From Chloroflexota bacterium (GTDB lineage Bacteria; Chloroflexota; Anaerolineae; Caldilineales; Caldilineaceae): a DNA stretch of 64,000 nucleotides. Position numbers and translations under genes: made by a program. The notes beneath the pieces were generated by a model, which searched no databases, was not told the origin of the DNA, and worked only from the letters and a program-made list of their open reading frames with translations. The DNA lies in assembly GCA_003577005.1 (NCBI GenBank), contig QEUW01000020.1, positions 5,795 to 69,794 of the forward strand. The letters run 5' to 3'. Of this stretch, positions 36,480 through 44,453 are shown in pieces (position 1 is the first letter of the stretch; each line of letters opens with the position of its first letter).

Positions 36480-36501
36480 AATCTCAAACTCTCGTTGATT
36501 T

Positions 36502-36516
36502 CCGAATGATGTTCGG
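36502..36516. promoter_or_regulatory. Candidate TetR operator (autoregulation)
   Basis: CCGAATGATGTTCGG, with arms CCGAA/TTCGG, lies 23 bp before the TetR start codon. Confidence 0.7.
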
Positions 36517-36557
36517 ATTCTAACACGGATTTGACATTTTGTCAAGAGGCAATTTTC

Positions 36558-36710
36558 GGTGGGGTGCGTCCAGGATTGGGGGCGAAGCAGCGGCGAATAA
36601 GCATTCCGGGAAAGGGCAGGCAAAGCGCTGGTCATGCAAACAGGCGCCTGCCCTTTCCCGGAATGCGAGTGGGCTAACCGACTTACCCCAAATTGCGGAC
36701 GCACCCTTTT
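36558..36710. repeat. Large nested inverted repeat
   Basis: The inner arms are perfect over 21 bp (36601-36621 GCATTCCGGGAAAGGGCAGG, with complement at 36646-36666) around a 24-nt loop. Outer arms pair GGGTGCGTCCAGGATTGGGG with CCCCAAATTGCGGACGCACC, ending near 36705. It is the largest such structure in the window. Confidence 0.85.
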
Positions 36711-36780
36711 TGGTGAAGTGGCAGCAACTAACACCAAAAGAGCGCAACGGTGGGTGACCGGCTCAATGACCAGGCCACCC

Positions 36781-36833
36781 ACCACCGCGATCTCCTCGCC
36801 CGCCAACCCATAGAGCCGGTAGACCACTCGGTC
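36781..36833 (-). pseudogene. Remnant of an Eco57I-like methylase C-terminal tail (far copy)
   Basis: Read on the minus strand it encodes MDRVVYRLYGLAGEEIAVVG, close to the usual C-terminal end of Eco57I-type DNA methylases (D.LVY.LYGLT.EEI..VE). It is 49/53 identical to 37582-37634. The two copies flank the VapBC-like module as direct repeats. Confidence 0.75.
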
Positions 36834-36896
36834 CATTCGCCTGTGTTCGCAAAGTGTGGTAGACTCGCAGTAGAAATAGATATAAAGGAGAGATAA

Positions 36897-37133
36897 ATGA
36901 GTACGATGACGGTTGAGGTCAATGAAGCACAAACACAATTATCAAAGTTGTTGGCCCTGGCGCTGCAAGGGAACAAAATAGTCATTACGGAAAACCAACG
37001 GCCAATGGTGCAGTTGGTGCCGATCCGCAGGCAACCTCAACGCCGCATTGCGGGTCTGCATCGGGGGGCAATGCGCATGCGTGAAGATTTCAATGAACCA
37101 CTCCCTGATGCTTTCTGGCTGGGCGACGTATGA
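36897..37133 (+). CDS. Phd/YefM-type antitoxin
   Basis: This 78-residue protein (MTVEVNEAQTQLSKLLALAL, then GNKIVITENQRPMVQLVPI) has the Phd/YefM DNA-binding fold that recognises its own operator. The C-terminal tail, ending in the acidic stretch EDFNEPLPDAFWLGD, should wrap the toxin. AAAGGAG precedes the ATG. It overlaps the toxin gene by 4 bp (ATGA). The module is flanked by direct repeats of a methylase tail. Confidence 0.9.
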   Translation: MSTMTVEVNEAQTQLSKLLALALQGNKIVITENQRPMVQLVPIRRQPQRRIAGLHRGAMRMREDFNEPLPDAFWLGDV

Positions 37134-37522
37134 GATTTTTGCTTGACACGCAAATCTTCATCTGGTGGGATAGTGAGCCAGAGCGGCTTCCTCCACGCCT
37201 GCTGGCGTATTGCGAGGACCCGACCAATGCGCTTGTGCTGAGCGTGGCGAGCGTCTGGGAGATGCAAATCAAATCACAGCTTGGCAAACTTGACCTTGAT
37301 CGCCCGCTCGCTGCCATCATTGAGGAACACCAGCAGGAGAATTTGCTTGAACTCTTGCCTATTGAGTTACCGCATGTGCTGGCATTGGAACAACTCCCGC
37401 TCTATCACAAAGATCCGTTTGATCGGGTCATTGTCGCGCAGGCGATTATGGAACAGCTAACGATTCTGAGTGTAGATAGCCTGTTTGCCCATTACCCTGT
37501 GACAGTATACGGGGATCGATGA
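37130..37522 (+). CDS. PIN-domain toxin (VapC-like)
   Basis: This 130-residue PIN-fold ribonuclease has conserved acids D6 (RFLLDTQIFIWW), E44 (SVWEMQIK), D98 (KDPFDRVIVAQA) and D116 (ILSVDSLF), so the active site looks complete. It is translationally coupled to the antitoxin. PIN toxins of this type cleave specific RNAs, often tRNAs or rRNA; the target cannot be predicted. Confidence 0.92.
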   Translation: MRFLLDTQIFIWWDSEPERLPPRLLAYCEDPTNALVLSVASVWEMQIKSQLGKLDLDRPLAAIIEEHQQENLLELLPIELPHVLALEQLPLYHKDPFDRVIVAQAIMEQLTILSVDSLFAHYPVTVYGDR

Positions 37523-37563
37523 GCTAAATGTTGTTGTCCAGCAGCAGTGCGGACCGAACAGCC

Positions 37564-37665
37564 TGTCACCCCTTACCCTCCACCACCGCGATCTCCTCGT
37601 CCGTTAACCCATAGAGCCGGTAGACCACCCGGTCGCTGAGCCGGTCCGTGGCGGAGAGGCGCTGG
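37564..37665 (-). pseudogene. Remnant of an Eco57I-like methylase C-terminal tail (near copy)
   Basis: On the minus strand, in a frame shifted by one from the neighbouring methylase-like gene, the sequence reads ATDRLSDRVVYRLYGLTDEE, IAVVEGKG, then stop. 37582-37634 repeats 36781-36833 with four differences. It directly follows the stop of the methylase-like gene. Confidence 0.75.
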
Positions 37666-39969
37666 CTAGCGCGTGATAGGCATCCGCGGCGGAGCAGTCT
37701 GCCAGAGCAAATCCACCTCTGCAGGCGTCAACTGGTATGCCTCGTTGACCAGATCGGCAAGCTGGTGTTCCAACCTGCCGGCTTCGGCGTCGTTGCCTCT
37801 CAGTGTTGGGACATACTCGTCATAGACCCGGCGTAACGTCTGGACGCCAGCCGGGGTAAGGCGACCCGCCGAGCGTGGCCGGCGTTGAGCGACCTCTCTA
37901 ATAAACGAGTCACCCTCCAACGACGACAGTTCCGCCAGACGCTGCCCCGGCGTCTCGATGTCAAACTCCACCTTGAGCCAGTCGAGCACGCTGCTGGTGA
38001 TCTCTCGCTGCGCCTTTGTGAGGACAATCAGCCGCTGCACCGCCGGCTCGACCTCGGCTCGAATGGCGTCTGAGGCAGGCGCTATGGGCAACACCTCCAT
38101 GAGTTCACCTTTGGGGCTGAGCGCCTCGTCTTTCATGTGAGGCAGATAGCGCCAGTTGTACCACCACATGAGTGGCGAATTGAGCACCGCCAGCAGATAG
38201 CCGTCAGATGAAGACAACAGAAAGCCCTTATTGTTGGTCATGTAACCTGTATTATCAAATCCATAGGCCGGATGAAATTGAATCTCCTGATAGAGCAGTT
38301 TGGGACGTTCAAATAGTGCATAATAGGTGCAGGACCGCAACTCCCACCAAAACCGTCCCTGATCCTGTCGTTTGCGTAGTGCTTGCTCATGCGGCTTGAA
38401 GTGCCGGTAGAGAGCCGGATAGCTTTCAGCAAAGACCGTTTCCGCATTCTCGCCCGCCCCGCTCCACGGCCACATATGGTTTTCGCTGGACTTGAGCAGA
38501 ATCATCCACAACCCAGACCATTCAGGTGTCCAGCGTTTGATGTCCTGACCGCGCAGGTAGGATTTGATCAGGGCAGCGCAGGTTGGGTCTTCCTGGATCA
38601 GGCCATCCTTGGTTGCGGTGTCGATCAGAAATGCAGCATTGAAGCCAGTTAGGATGCCACGGTACGGTACCGCACCTGCATACTGAACAAGTGGCTCACC
38701 GTTTAGACGCAACTTTGTCATTAACTCATCAACTTCAGGTCGCTCCAGGCTCCATGGTTCAGAACCGAACCGACTGGTTGCCACCTGAAAGCCATATTGC
38801 TTTATATAGACTGACAGATCGATGCGGCCCAATTTCTCTCGAGGAAATGAACAGATTTCAGTCTGCGCCTCTGCGTCGAATTCTTCCACAGGGGGTCGTT
38901 GTAGCACGGCAATGGTGGGAAATGTATCGGCATCTTCAAAGATTGGTGCATGTCCAAAGTCGATAATTCCTTTGACATGAGATTCAGCCGATAGAAAGCG
39001 CCGCAACGGTCCACCATAGCTGGCGCGCAGGAATTTGTTTGATGTGATTATCCCTATCAGCCCGCCAAGGCGTAATAGAAGCAGACCACGCTCGTAGAAG
39101 TAAGCATACAGGTCGGCTACACCGTGGTAGACCGCAAACGATGCCCGTAGCCACGGCTTGTTGGGCGTCAACTGCTCCTGGCGCACATACGGCGGGTTCC
39201 CGATCACCACATCAAAGCCCGGATTCTCGGCCCAGTCGCGCCGCTCCAGGTCGATAAAGACTTCGGGGAACTCCAGGTCCCAGTGGAAAAAGCGTTTCTC
39301 TTGCCAGAGCGTACGGGCGCGGTCGATGGCGGCCTGGTGTGGCTTGCTCAGCTTGCGTTCGCCGCGCAGCGCCGGCAGCACGTCGGTGGGGTAGGTCTCC
39401 AAGAAGTCGAGGGCGGCGGCGTTGCCAAAGTGCTGGCTCACCCAGAGGTCGAGCGTCTGTTTGTAGGACAGCAGGTTGGCCTGGAAGGTGCGGTACGCGC
39501 AGCGGGTGCCCACTAGATAGCTCACCATCTGGTGGCTGGGGTTGTTGTCGCTCTTCCAGGCGTCGCGCCCGCTGGCATCCTTCTGGCTGAGGGGCCGGCC
39601 CCAGTATTTGGCCTCGGCAATGGCCAGGGCGCGGCCATAGAAGGCGTCGTCATCCCCCTGGTGGGGATAGGCGGCGTCTTTGGCCGCTTCATCGGCAAAG
39701 AGGGCATAATCAGGCCGGTTGACGCGCCCGCGGCTGCGGTTTTTAACCTGGGGGATATAGCTCCAGCCCAGCAGTTCCAGCACCGGTTTGACAAACTCAT
39801 CCTCGGTCTGCGCCTCGTTCCAGTTGGCGCCCAGTTGCTGCGCCTTGTGCCAGAGGGTGTGGAGCGCGGCGAAGAGCGGCGCGGCCTCTTCCTGCCATTC
39901 GGGCAGGCGCGTCTCGAGGTAGTGGAGTGAAAAAAGTGATTTGCCACTTGGCTGTCGAGGTGTCGCCAT
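37666..39969 (-). CDS. Eco57I-like restriction/methylation protein with internal deletion
   Basis: A 767-residue protein. Residues ~50-125 look like a PD-D/ExK nuclease (RPDYALF with D87, IAEAKYW with E119-K121). Residues ~225-300 carry methylase motif IV NPPY (258-261, VVIGNPPYVRQEQLTP). The specificity and C-terminal part ends LTPAEVDLLWQTAPPRMPI. Full-length relatives run well over 1,000 residues and have SAM-binding motif I (a DPACGSG-type loop) between nuclease and NPPY. Here NNPSHQMVSYLVGTR runs straight into AYRTFQANLLSYKQTLDLW, and no motif I is present. The frame is intact, so it may be an inactive relic, a nuclease only, or dependent on a partner. Confidence 0.75.
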   Translation of the reverse strand: MATPRQPSGKSLFSLHYLETRLPEWQEEAAPLFAALHTLWHKAQQLGANWNEAQTEDEFVKPVLELLGWSYIPQVKNRSRGRVNRPDYALFADEAAKDAAYPHQGDDDAFYGRALAIAEAKYWGRPLSQKDASGRDAWKSDNNPSHQMVSYLVGTRCAYRTFQANLLSYKQTLDLWVSQHFGNAAALDFLETYPTDVLPALRGERKLSKPHQAAIDRARTLWQEKRFFHWDLEFPEVFIDLERRDWAENPGFDVVIGNPPYVRQEQLTPNKPWLRASFAVYHGVADLYAYFYERGLLLLRLGGLIGIITSNKFLRASYGGPLRRFLSAESHVKGIIDFGHAPIFEDADTFPTIAVLQRPPVEEFDAEAQTEICSFPREKLGRIDLSVYIKQYGFQVATSRFGSEPWSLERPEVDELMTKLRLNGEPLVQYAGAVPYRGILTGFNAAFLIDTATKDGLIQEDPTCAALIKSYLRGQDIKRWTPEWSGLWMILLKSSENHMWPWSGAGENAETVFAESYPALYRHFKPHEQALRKRQDQGRFWWELRSCTYYALFERPKLLYQEIQFHPAYGFDNTGYMTNNKGFLLSSSDGYLLAVLNSPLMWWYNWRYLPHMKDEALSPKGELMEVLPIAPASDAIRAEVEPAVQRLIVLTKAQREITSSVLDWLKVEFDIETPGQRLAELSSLEGDSFIREVAQRRPRSAGRLTPAGVQTLRRVYDEYVPTLRGNDAEAGRLEHQLADLVNEAYQLTPAEVDLLWQTAPPRMPITR

Positions 39970-40072
39970 GATAAGAATCTCGGGTGGCTCGATCTTGTGG
40001 GCGAGTGATGTGAACAGCGCCTATTGTACCCGGCTGGGCAGCTTCTGGCAATCGCCGGTTGCTTGCACAGGC

Positions 40073-40118
40073 TTGACAACCGATTCTTTTCCTGCTAATA
40101 TATAACCGCTTGGTTATA
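40073..40118 (+). promoter_or_regulatory. Promoter and ArsR-type operator
   Basis: TTGACA (40073-40078) and TAATAT (40096-40101) are spaced by 17 nt. The palindrome TATAACC-n4-GGTTATA (40101-40118) overlaps the -10 and start. Such ATAACC/GGTTAT sites suit ArsR repressors paired with AHSA1 proteins. The leader to the ATG at 40259 is about 140 nt. Confidence 0.75.
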
Positions 40119-40258
40119 GTTTTTGAACACAGGGTTGCACGGACAAATCCAGATGTCGTTCGCCGGCATCTGTGCCAATCGGTGCTCTGTTTCAAAACAG
40201 ATTCTTGGATTTGCTGCGTCTGGGTCTGGACGCCGCGGATGATCGATGGAGACGCTCG

Positions 40259-40597
40259 ATGATCGACGAAACGCCCTATCGCGCAATTGCCGATGGCAAC
40301 CGTCGCATTATCCTGGACCTGCTGCGTAAAGAGGGGCCGTTGCGGGCGGGTGACATTGTGGCGCGGCTGCCCCACATCAGCCAGCCGGCGGTGAGCAAAC
40401 ATTTGCGTATCCTGCGCGAGGCCCATCTCGTGCAGGCGCAGCCAGATGGCCGTGAGCGCCGCTACCAACTCAATGCGGCTGCGCTGCGCCAGGTGGCTGA
40501 GTGGCTCCACCACTACGAGCCACTGTGGGACGAACGCCTGGCGATGTTGAAACAACTTGCGGAACAAAACGCCGAAGGAACAGGAACATCGTCATGA
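40259..40597 (+). CDS. ArsR family transcriptional regulator
   Basis: This 112-residue winged helix protein (YRAIADGNRRIILDLLRKEG, LPHISQPAVSKHLRILREA, then HLVQAQPDGRERRYQL) has no metal-binding CxC pair. It belongs to the group that represses AHSA1/SRPBCC genes. GGAG lies 7 nt before the ATG at 40259. The stop overlaps the next start (ATGA), so translation is coupled. Confidence 0.9.
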   Translation: MIDETPYRAIADGNRRIILDLLRKEGPLRAGDIVARLPHISQPAVSKHLRILREAHLVQAQPDGRERRYQLNAAALRQVAEWLHHYEPLWDERLAMLKQLAEQNAEGTGTSS

Positions 40598-41184
40598 TGC
40601 CAGCGACGATTTACAAGGAGATCACGATCCACGCACCGGCGGCCAAGGTCTGGCCTTTTGTGGGGACGGAGGCGGGCTTGCGCCAGTGGTGGCAGACGGA
40701 CGTGCGGTTGGATCCCAAACCGGGGGGACGTTGTGCCGAACGCGGTGTATTCAACGGCGCGCCCTATCAACTCGAAGGCACGGTGGCGGTGTACGATCCC
40801 CCGCGCCGGTTGGTCTTGCTGTTCAGCGATAACCCAACGGCTGGAGCCTGGCCCACGGCCATGAACATCACGATCACGCTGGACGAGGGGAAAGACGCCA
40901 CAGTGGTGCGGGTTGTGCATCAAGTGTATGGCTCGCTTATCACCGCACCGGACAGGCCCCAAAAGGAGCCAGCCCCTTCGCCCCTCCGCCCACTGCCCAC
41001 CATCCTGAACCAATTGCCGGGCCACGCCAGCCCAGAGTTGGGGGGCGATGTGATTGCGCCAGCACCGAGCATTCCCCACCCGGTGTGGGTCGATCAGGGA
41101 TGGATGCACCTGTACGAAGCACGCTGGACCGTTCGCCTGGCCGAACTGTCACAGCGGGTGACTGAGAAAGGAACCAGCTCATGA
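40594..41184 (+). CDS. AHSA1/SRPBCC family protein
   Basis: This 196-residue START-like fold (IYKEITIHAPAAKVWPFVGT, then GLRQWWQTDVRLDPKPGG) ends with WMHLYEARWTVRLAELSQRV. Such proteins bind hydrophobic ligands in a central cavity. AGGAA precedes the ATG at 40594. A 20-30 residue insert around PDRPQKEPAPSPLRPLPTIL is Pro-rich and unusual for the family. It is the second gene of a three-gene overlapping operon. Confidence 0.85.
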   Translation: MMPATIYKEITIHAPAAKVWPFVGTEAGLRQWWQTDVRLDPKPGGRCAERGVFNGAPYQLEGTVAVYDPPRRLVLLFSDNPTAGAWPTAMNITITLDEGKDATVVRVVHQVYGSLITAPDRPQKEPAPSPLRPLPTILNQLPGHASPELGGDVIAPAPSIPHPVWVDQGWMHLYEARWTVRLAELSQRVTEKGTSS

Positions 41185-41453
41185 AACGTACGAATACCCC
41201 TGCCGCGCCCTTCCGCTTGCCAGATGTGCCGTTCCCGCATCCACCGGGCGAGCCGCCAGCCATCGCTCCACCCATGATCGTCGTGCGCGAAAAGCTCAAG
41301 TGGGAGTACAAACGTCTTGTGCAGAACCTGGCAAAAGGCGAGACGCCGGGCGAGGATGAACTCAATGCCCTCGGTACAGAGGGGTGGGAACTCGCTGGTG
41401 TTATCCAGGATTCTCCGCTCGTCTATCTTTACTTCAAGCGGGCAACACGCTAG
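41181..41453 (+). CDS. DUF4177-like small protein
   Basis: A 90-residue protein. After a Pro-rich N-terminus, the C-terminal 55 residues match DUF4177: KWEYKRLVQNL, LNALGTEGWELAGV, LVYLYFKRA. Function unknown. It overlaps the AHSA1 gene by 4 bp (ATGA), giving three coupled genes under one ArsR-type operator. Confidence 0.82.
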   Translation: MKRTNTPAAPFRLPDVPFPHPPGEPPAIAPPMIVVREKLKWEYKRLVQNLAKGETPGEDELNALGTEGWELAGVIQDSPLVYLYFKRATR

Positions 41454-41480
41454 GTTCTGTTGACCTTTCAGCCTGTCCAG

Positions 41481-41513
41481 AGGTGCGATGCACTTGAAAA
41501 GTGCGTTGCACCT
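41481..41513. repeat. Inverted repeat, AGGTGCGATGCACTT family
   Basis: AGGTGCGATGCACTT (41481-41495) pairs with AAGTGCGTTGCACCT (41499-41513) around 3 nt. Confidence 0.85.
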
Positions 41514-41633
41514 GGCACGAGAATCGCACAAATGGCAACAGAACCTGACTCATTCAGCAAGCAAACGGACAAACCCGCCCGGCGCGCCTCCAATCACTTT
41601 GGGCCGGGCGGACGGAAATGAAGGGACAGCTTT

Positions 41634-42323
41634 ATGCATCTATCTCAGCAACTCATCCCAACCGTGGTGGAAAATAACGGGCACTGGGAACGCGCCTTTG
41701 ACATCTACAGTATGCTGCTCAAAAATCGCATTGTCTTTCTCAACACGCCGATCAACCAGCAGGTGGCAAACGTAGTGGTTGCCCAGTTGCTCTATCTCAA
41801 CGGCGAATCCCCCCAGGAGCCGGTCCACCTCTACATCAGCAGCCCCGGCGGGGATGTCTATGCCGGGCTGGCGATCTACGACACCATGCAGATGATCACC
41901 CCGACCGTCTACACCTATGCGGTGGGGATGACCGCCAGCATGGGCACGGCGCTGTTGGCTGCCGGCGCCCCCGGCCACCGCTACGCCTTGCCCCACGCCA
42001 CCATCCACATGCACCCGTCCAGCAGCGGGGCGCAGGGATACACGGAAGATGTCCGCATTGCCTTTCGCGAGCAAGAGCGGGTGCAAACGCAACTTTTCCA
42101 CCTGCTCGGCCAACACACCGGCCACACCTGGCACGAAATCGAGGAGTTCTTCCAGCGCGACCGTTTTCTCCATGCGATTGAGGCCAAAGAGTACGGGATT
42201 GTCGATCACATCTTGGGGGATGCCAGCAATATCATCCTCTGGCGGAGGAACAACGAAATCGAAGTGGCCGGATCCTCTCTGCCGGCACAGCTACAATCAC
42301 TTGCACCCATGAATCGGCGATAG
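41634..42323 (+). CDS. clpP: ATP-dependent Clp protease proteolytic subunit
   Basis: This 229-residue serine peptidase forms the chamber of Clp proteases. The catalytic triad is visible: S102 in GMTASMG, H127 in IHMHPSSSG, and D191 in EYGIVDHI. HLYISSPGGDVYAGLAIYD is the standard substrate-binding region. The C-terminal ~35 residues after DHILGDAS (IILWRRNNEIEVAG...) are longer than usual. AAGGGA precedes the ATG. No clpX or tig is adjacent, so this may be an extra ClpP copy. Confidence 0.93.
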   Translation: MHLSQQLIPTVVENNGHWERAFDIYSMLLKNRIVFLNTPINQQVANVVVAQLLYLNGESPQEPVHLYISSPGGDVYAGLAIYDTMQMITPTVYTYAVGMTASMGTALLAAGAPGHRYALPHATIHMHPSSSGAQGYTEDVRIAFREQERVQTQLFHLLGQHTGHTWHEIEEFFQRDRFLHAIEAKEYGIVDHILGDASNIILWRRNNEIEVAGSSLPAQLQSLAPMNRR

Positions 42324-42360
42324 TATACTACCACCCCGCGCCGGGTAGCGCGAGAGTCGT

Positions 42361-42429
42361 AGCGTGCGACGCACTGGCCCAAAACTGAGTGATCATGCAG
42401 GGGCGCCTCTGGCCAGTGCGTCGCACGCT
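42361..42429. repeat. Perfect 19-bp inverted repeat, GTGCGACGCAC family
   Basis: AGCGTGCGACGCACTGGCC (42361-42379) is exactly complementary to 42411-42429, with a 31-nt loop. It lies between clpP and the MFS gene. Confidence 0.88.
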
Positions 42430-42503
42430 GTTGTCCGAGCTGTTTTCCGGCGCCATCTCGCCCAGCGTTGTGCGCTTAACCAGCCAATGAAGCGATCGCC
42501 GCC

Positions 42504-43796
42504 ATGTCAGCCAACAAAATCCCTCCTCCTACTGGCTGGCGGCGCTGGATGCCGTTTCTGGGCAACATCCCTGACCTCAACCGTCGCCAGTGGCAACTGC
42601 TTGCGCTGGCGGGGTTGTCCTCGTTCTTCGCCACCTACAATGTGGCGCTGCTCCAACTGGCGCTGCCGCAGATCCAGGTGGGATTGGCGATCCCGGCCGA
42701 GGATCTGAGCTACTGGGGCGCGCTGATCCGCCTGGGGCCGCTGCCGGCCTTTGTGCTGACGCTGGCGGCTGATTCGTTTGGGCGGCGGCGCCTGTTGCTC
42801 TTCTCGCTGGTCGCCTTTTCGATGCTGGGAGGCGCCACTGCGTTTGCTCCCACAGTAGAAATTTTTGCCGCGCTGCAATTTCTGGTGCGCACCTTTGTAG
42901 CCGCCGCCGGGCTGCTGGCCGGCGTCATGATCATCGAAGAGTTTCCCGAAGATGCGCGCGGCTGGGGTGTGGGCGCCCACACGGCGTTGGCCTCGGTGGG
43001 GGGCGGCACAGCGGCGGTGCTCTTTTCGCTGGTCAATGTGACGCCGTTTGGCTGGCGCGCCCTCTTTTTTGTGGGGCTGATGGGATTGTTGTTTAGCGGA
43101 ATCATCTTCCGCTTGCTGCCGGAGACCCTCCGCTTCGAGCGGCATCAGCGCAGTGCAGCCATCGTTTCCCCGTTTCGGCAGGCGCTGCGCCCGCTGGCTG
43201 GACTTGTGCGGGCCTACCCCGGCCGTTTTGTTGCCATCGCCGCGGTGATCACACTCTTCAACATAGGCGGTGACGCCGCGCTCTTTTACGACCCCACCTA
43301 TCTACAACAGGAGCACGGCTGGCAGCCGTGGCACATCTCGCTGCTCAATTTGGGCGCTGGCTTTATGGCGATCCTGGGTAGCGCCTACGCCGGGCGGCTG
43401 AGCGACCGCATTGGGCGCAAGCGGACCTCGATGCTCTTTTTGAGCGCATTTCCCCTGTTCATCATCGGCTTTTACAACGTCTTTGGCTGGCTGCTGCCGC
43501 TCCTATGGGCGGGTCTGCTCTTCGCCAGCATTGGGACGAGTGTGGCATTGTCCACGCTGGCTGGCGAACTCTTCCCCACATCGTACCGCTCCACCGCGTC
43601 GGGGGCGATGGCGACGGTGGCGACGGTCACCGGGTCGCTGAGCCTGGTGTTGCATGGCACCCTCTTCCAGTGGATTGGCTCAGCGTGGACGGCGGTGAGC
43701 TTGTTGGCGCTGCTGATCTTGTTGGCACCCCTGCTCGTCACCGCGCTGCCCGAGACCAGTGGCCGCACGCTGGAAGAGATCGCACCGGAGCGGTGA
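42504..43796 (+). CDS. MFS transporter (sugar-porter-like)
   Basis: This 430-residue protein has about 12 helices. Motif A occurs twice: DSFGRRRLLLFS in the first half and LSDRIGRKRTSML in the second. It ends with ETSGRTLEEIAPER, the common cytoplasmic tail of SP-type porters. It probably moves a sugar or small organic anion; direction and substrate are unknown. The last 48 nt of the gene region (43758-43805) recur at 44452-44499, beyond the BrnTA-like module. Confidence 0.87.
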   Translation: MSANKIPPPTGWRRWMPFLGNIPDLNRRQWQLLALAGLSSFFATYNVALLQLALPQIQVGLAIPAEDLSYWGALIRLGPLPAFVLTLAADSFGRRRLLLFSLVAFSMLGGATAFAPTVEIFAALQFLVRTFVAAAGLLAGVMIIEEFPEDARGWGVGAHTALASVGGGTAAVLFSLVNVTPFGWRALFFVGLMGLLFSGIIFRLLPETLRFERHQRSAAIVSPFRQALRPLAGLVRAYPGRFVAIAAVITLFNIGGDAALFYDPTYLQQEHGWQPWHISLLNLGAGFMAILGSAYAGRLSDRIGRKRTSMLFLSAFPLFIIGFYNVFGWLLPLLWAGLLFASIGTSVALSTLAGELFPTSYRSTASGAMATVATVTGSLSLVLHGTLFQWIGSAWTAVSLLALLILLAPLLVTALPETSGRTLEEIAPER

Positions 43797-43805
43797 GCGG
43801 GTTCA
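43758..43805 (+). repeat. Direct repeat, near copy (MFS gene 3' tail)
   Basis: It encodes SGRTLEEIAPER-stop. It matches 44452-44499 at 41 of 48 positions, all differences being transitions and several synonymous. The two copies bracket the BrnTA-like module. Confidence 0.85.
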
Positions 43806-43833
43806 ACATAACATTAGGCCCCAGGGCCAATCG

Positions 43834-43862
43834 TTGACCCGACCCTACCGATGTAGTACAAT
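43834..43862 (+). promoter_or_regulatory. Promoter of the BrnTA-like module
   Basis: TTGACC (43834-43839) and TACAAT (43857-43862) are spaced by 17 nt. Because the -10 box covers the ATG at 43861, that ATG cannot be the toxin start, which supports the GTG at 43900. Confidence 0.65.
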
Positions 43863-43899
43863 GGAATACAAAATAATCAATCATTGTAGGTGCGGCCAG

Positions 43900-44160
43900 G
43901 TGAACGTTTACCGCTTCTGGTGGGATGAGCAAAATATCGAGCATATTGCCAATCACGGCGTCGAACCCTATGAGGCTGAGTTAGTCATTGCCCATGCTAG
44001 GCTGATCCGCAAGGCAGGGCGCGGTAAGTATGTGGCTTATGGACAAACTGACAGCGGGCGCTATCTGATGGTTGTCTATGCGCCCAAAGACCGGAGCCGT
44101 CTCCGCGTAGTGACTGCCCGTGACATGACCCTTAACGAAAAGCGTCAATTTAGGAACTGA
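43900..44160 (+). CDS. brnT: BrnT-like toxin
   Basis: This 86-residue protein starts at a GTG (MNVYRFWWDEQNIEHIANHG) with AGGTG 7 nt upstream. The BrnT pattern is seen: WDE.NI.HIANHGV, a central YGQTDSGRYLMVVYAP, and the terminal LRVVTARDMTLNEKRQF. BrnT is a RelE-fold ribonuclease that halts translation. It sits 5 bp before its antitoxin gene, toxin first, the usual BrnTA order. The module lies between duplicated MFS 3' tails. Confidence 0.85.
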   Translation: MNVYRFWWDEQNIEHIANHGVEPYEAELVIAHARLIRKAGRGKYVAYGQTDSGRYLMVVYAPKDRSRLRVVTARDMTLNEKRQFRN

Positions 44161-44165
44161 GTATC

Positions 44166-44453
44166 ATGCCAAAGCTACCTGACTTTAAGACGGATGAAGA
44201 ACTGGTCGCCTGGTTCGAGAGCCATGACACTGCCGATTACATAGACGAAATGGAGCCGGCCGACCAGGAGTTCCCCGTGATCCTCACTGAATTTCCAACC
44301 CGACCGGTTGACCTGCGTCTGCGCGCCGATTTTTTAGCGGCCATTGAAGCGCTAGCTGAGCGCCGAGGCGTTCCATATCAGCGTCTCATGCAAATCTGGC
44401 TGCTCGAAAAGCTACGCCAGGAAGCCCCCGATCTCGTTCCCCAATCGGTTTAG
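44166..44453 (+). CDS. brnA: BrnA/CopG-type antitoxin
   Basis: This 95-residue protein has the CopG-antitoxin pattern: LPDFKTDEELVAWFESHDTA followed by DYIDEM, then the ribbon-helix-helix end VDLRLRADFLAAIEALAERR with GVPYQRLMQIWLLEKL. The N-terminal part should neutralise BrnT and the C-terminal part bind the operator. AGGAA lies before the ATG. The stop codon is immediately followed by the far copy of the MFS tail. Confidence 0.87.
   Translation: MPKLPDFKTDEELVAWFESHDTADYIDEMEPADQEFPVILTEFPTRPVDLRLRADFLAAIEALAERRGVPYQRLMQIWLLEKLRQEAPDLVPQSV

Larger units (their letters stand above)
36480..36896. other. Intergenic region before the toxin-antitoxin module
   Basis: This 417-bp stretch has no intact gene. 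It holds the TetR operator, a large nested inverted repeat (36558-36710) and a remnant methylase tail (36781-36833). Confidence 0.65.

Noticed and set aside
43861..43899. ATG at 43861 as the BrnT start
   Set aside because: It overlaps the -10 box of the only good promoter, and the family begins at the WDE segment that follows the GTG at 43900.
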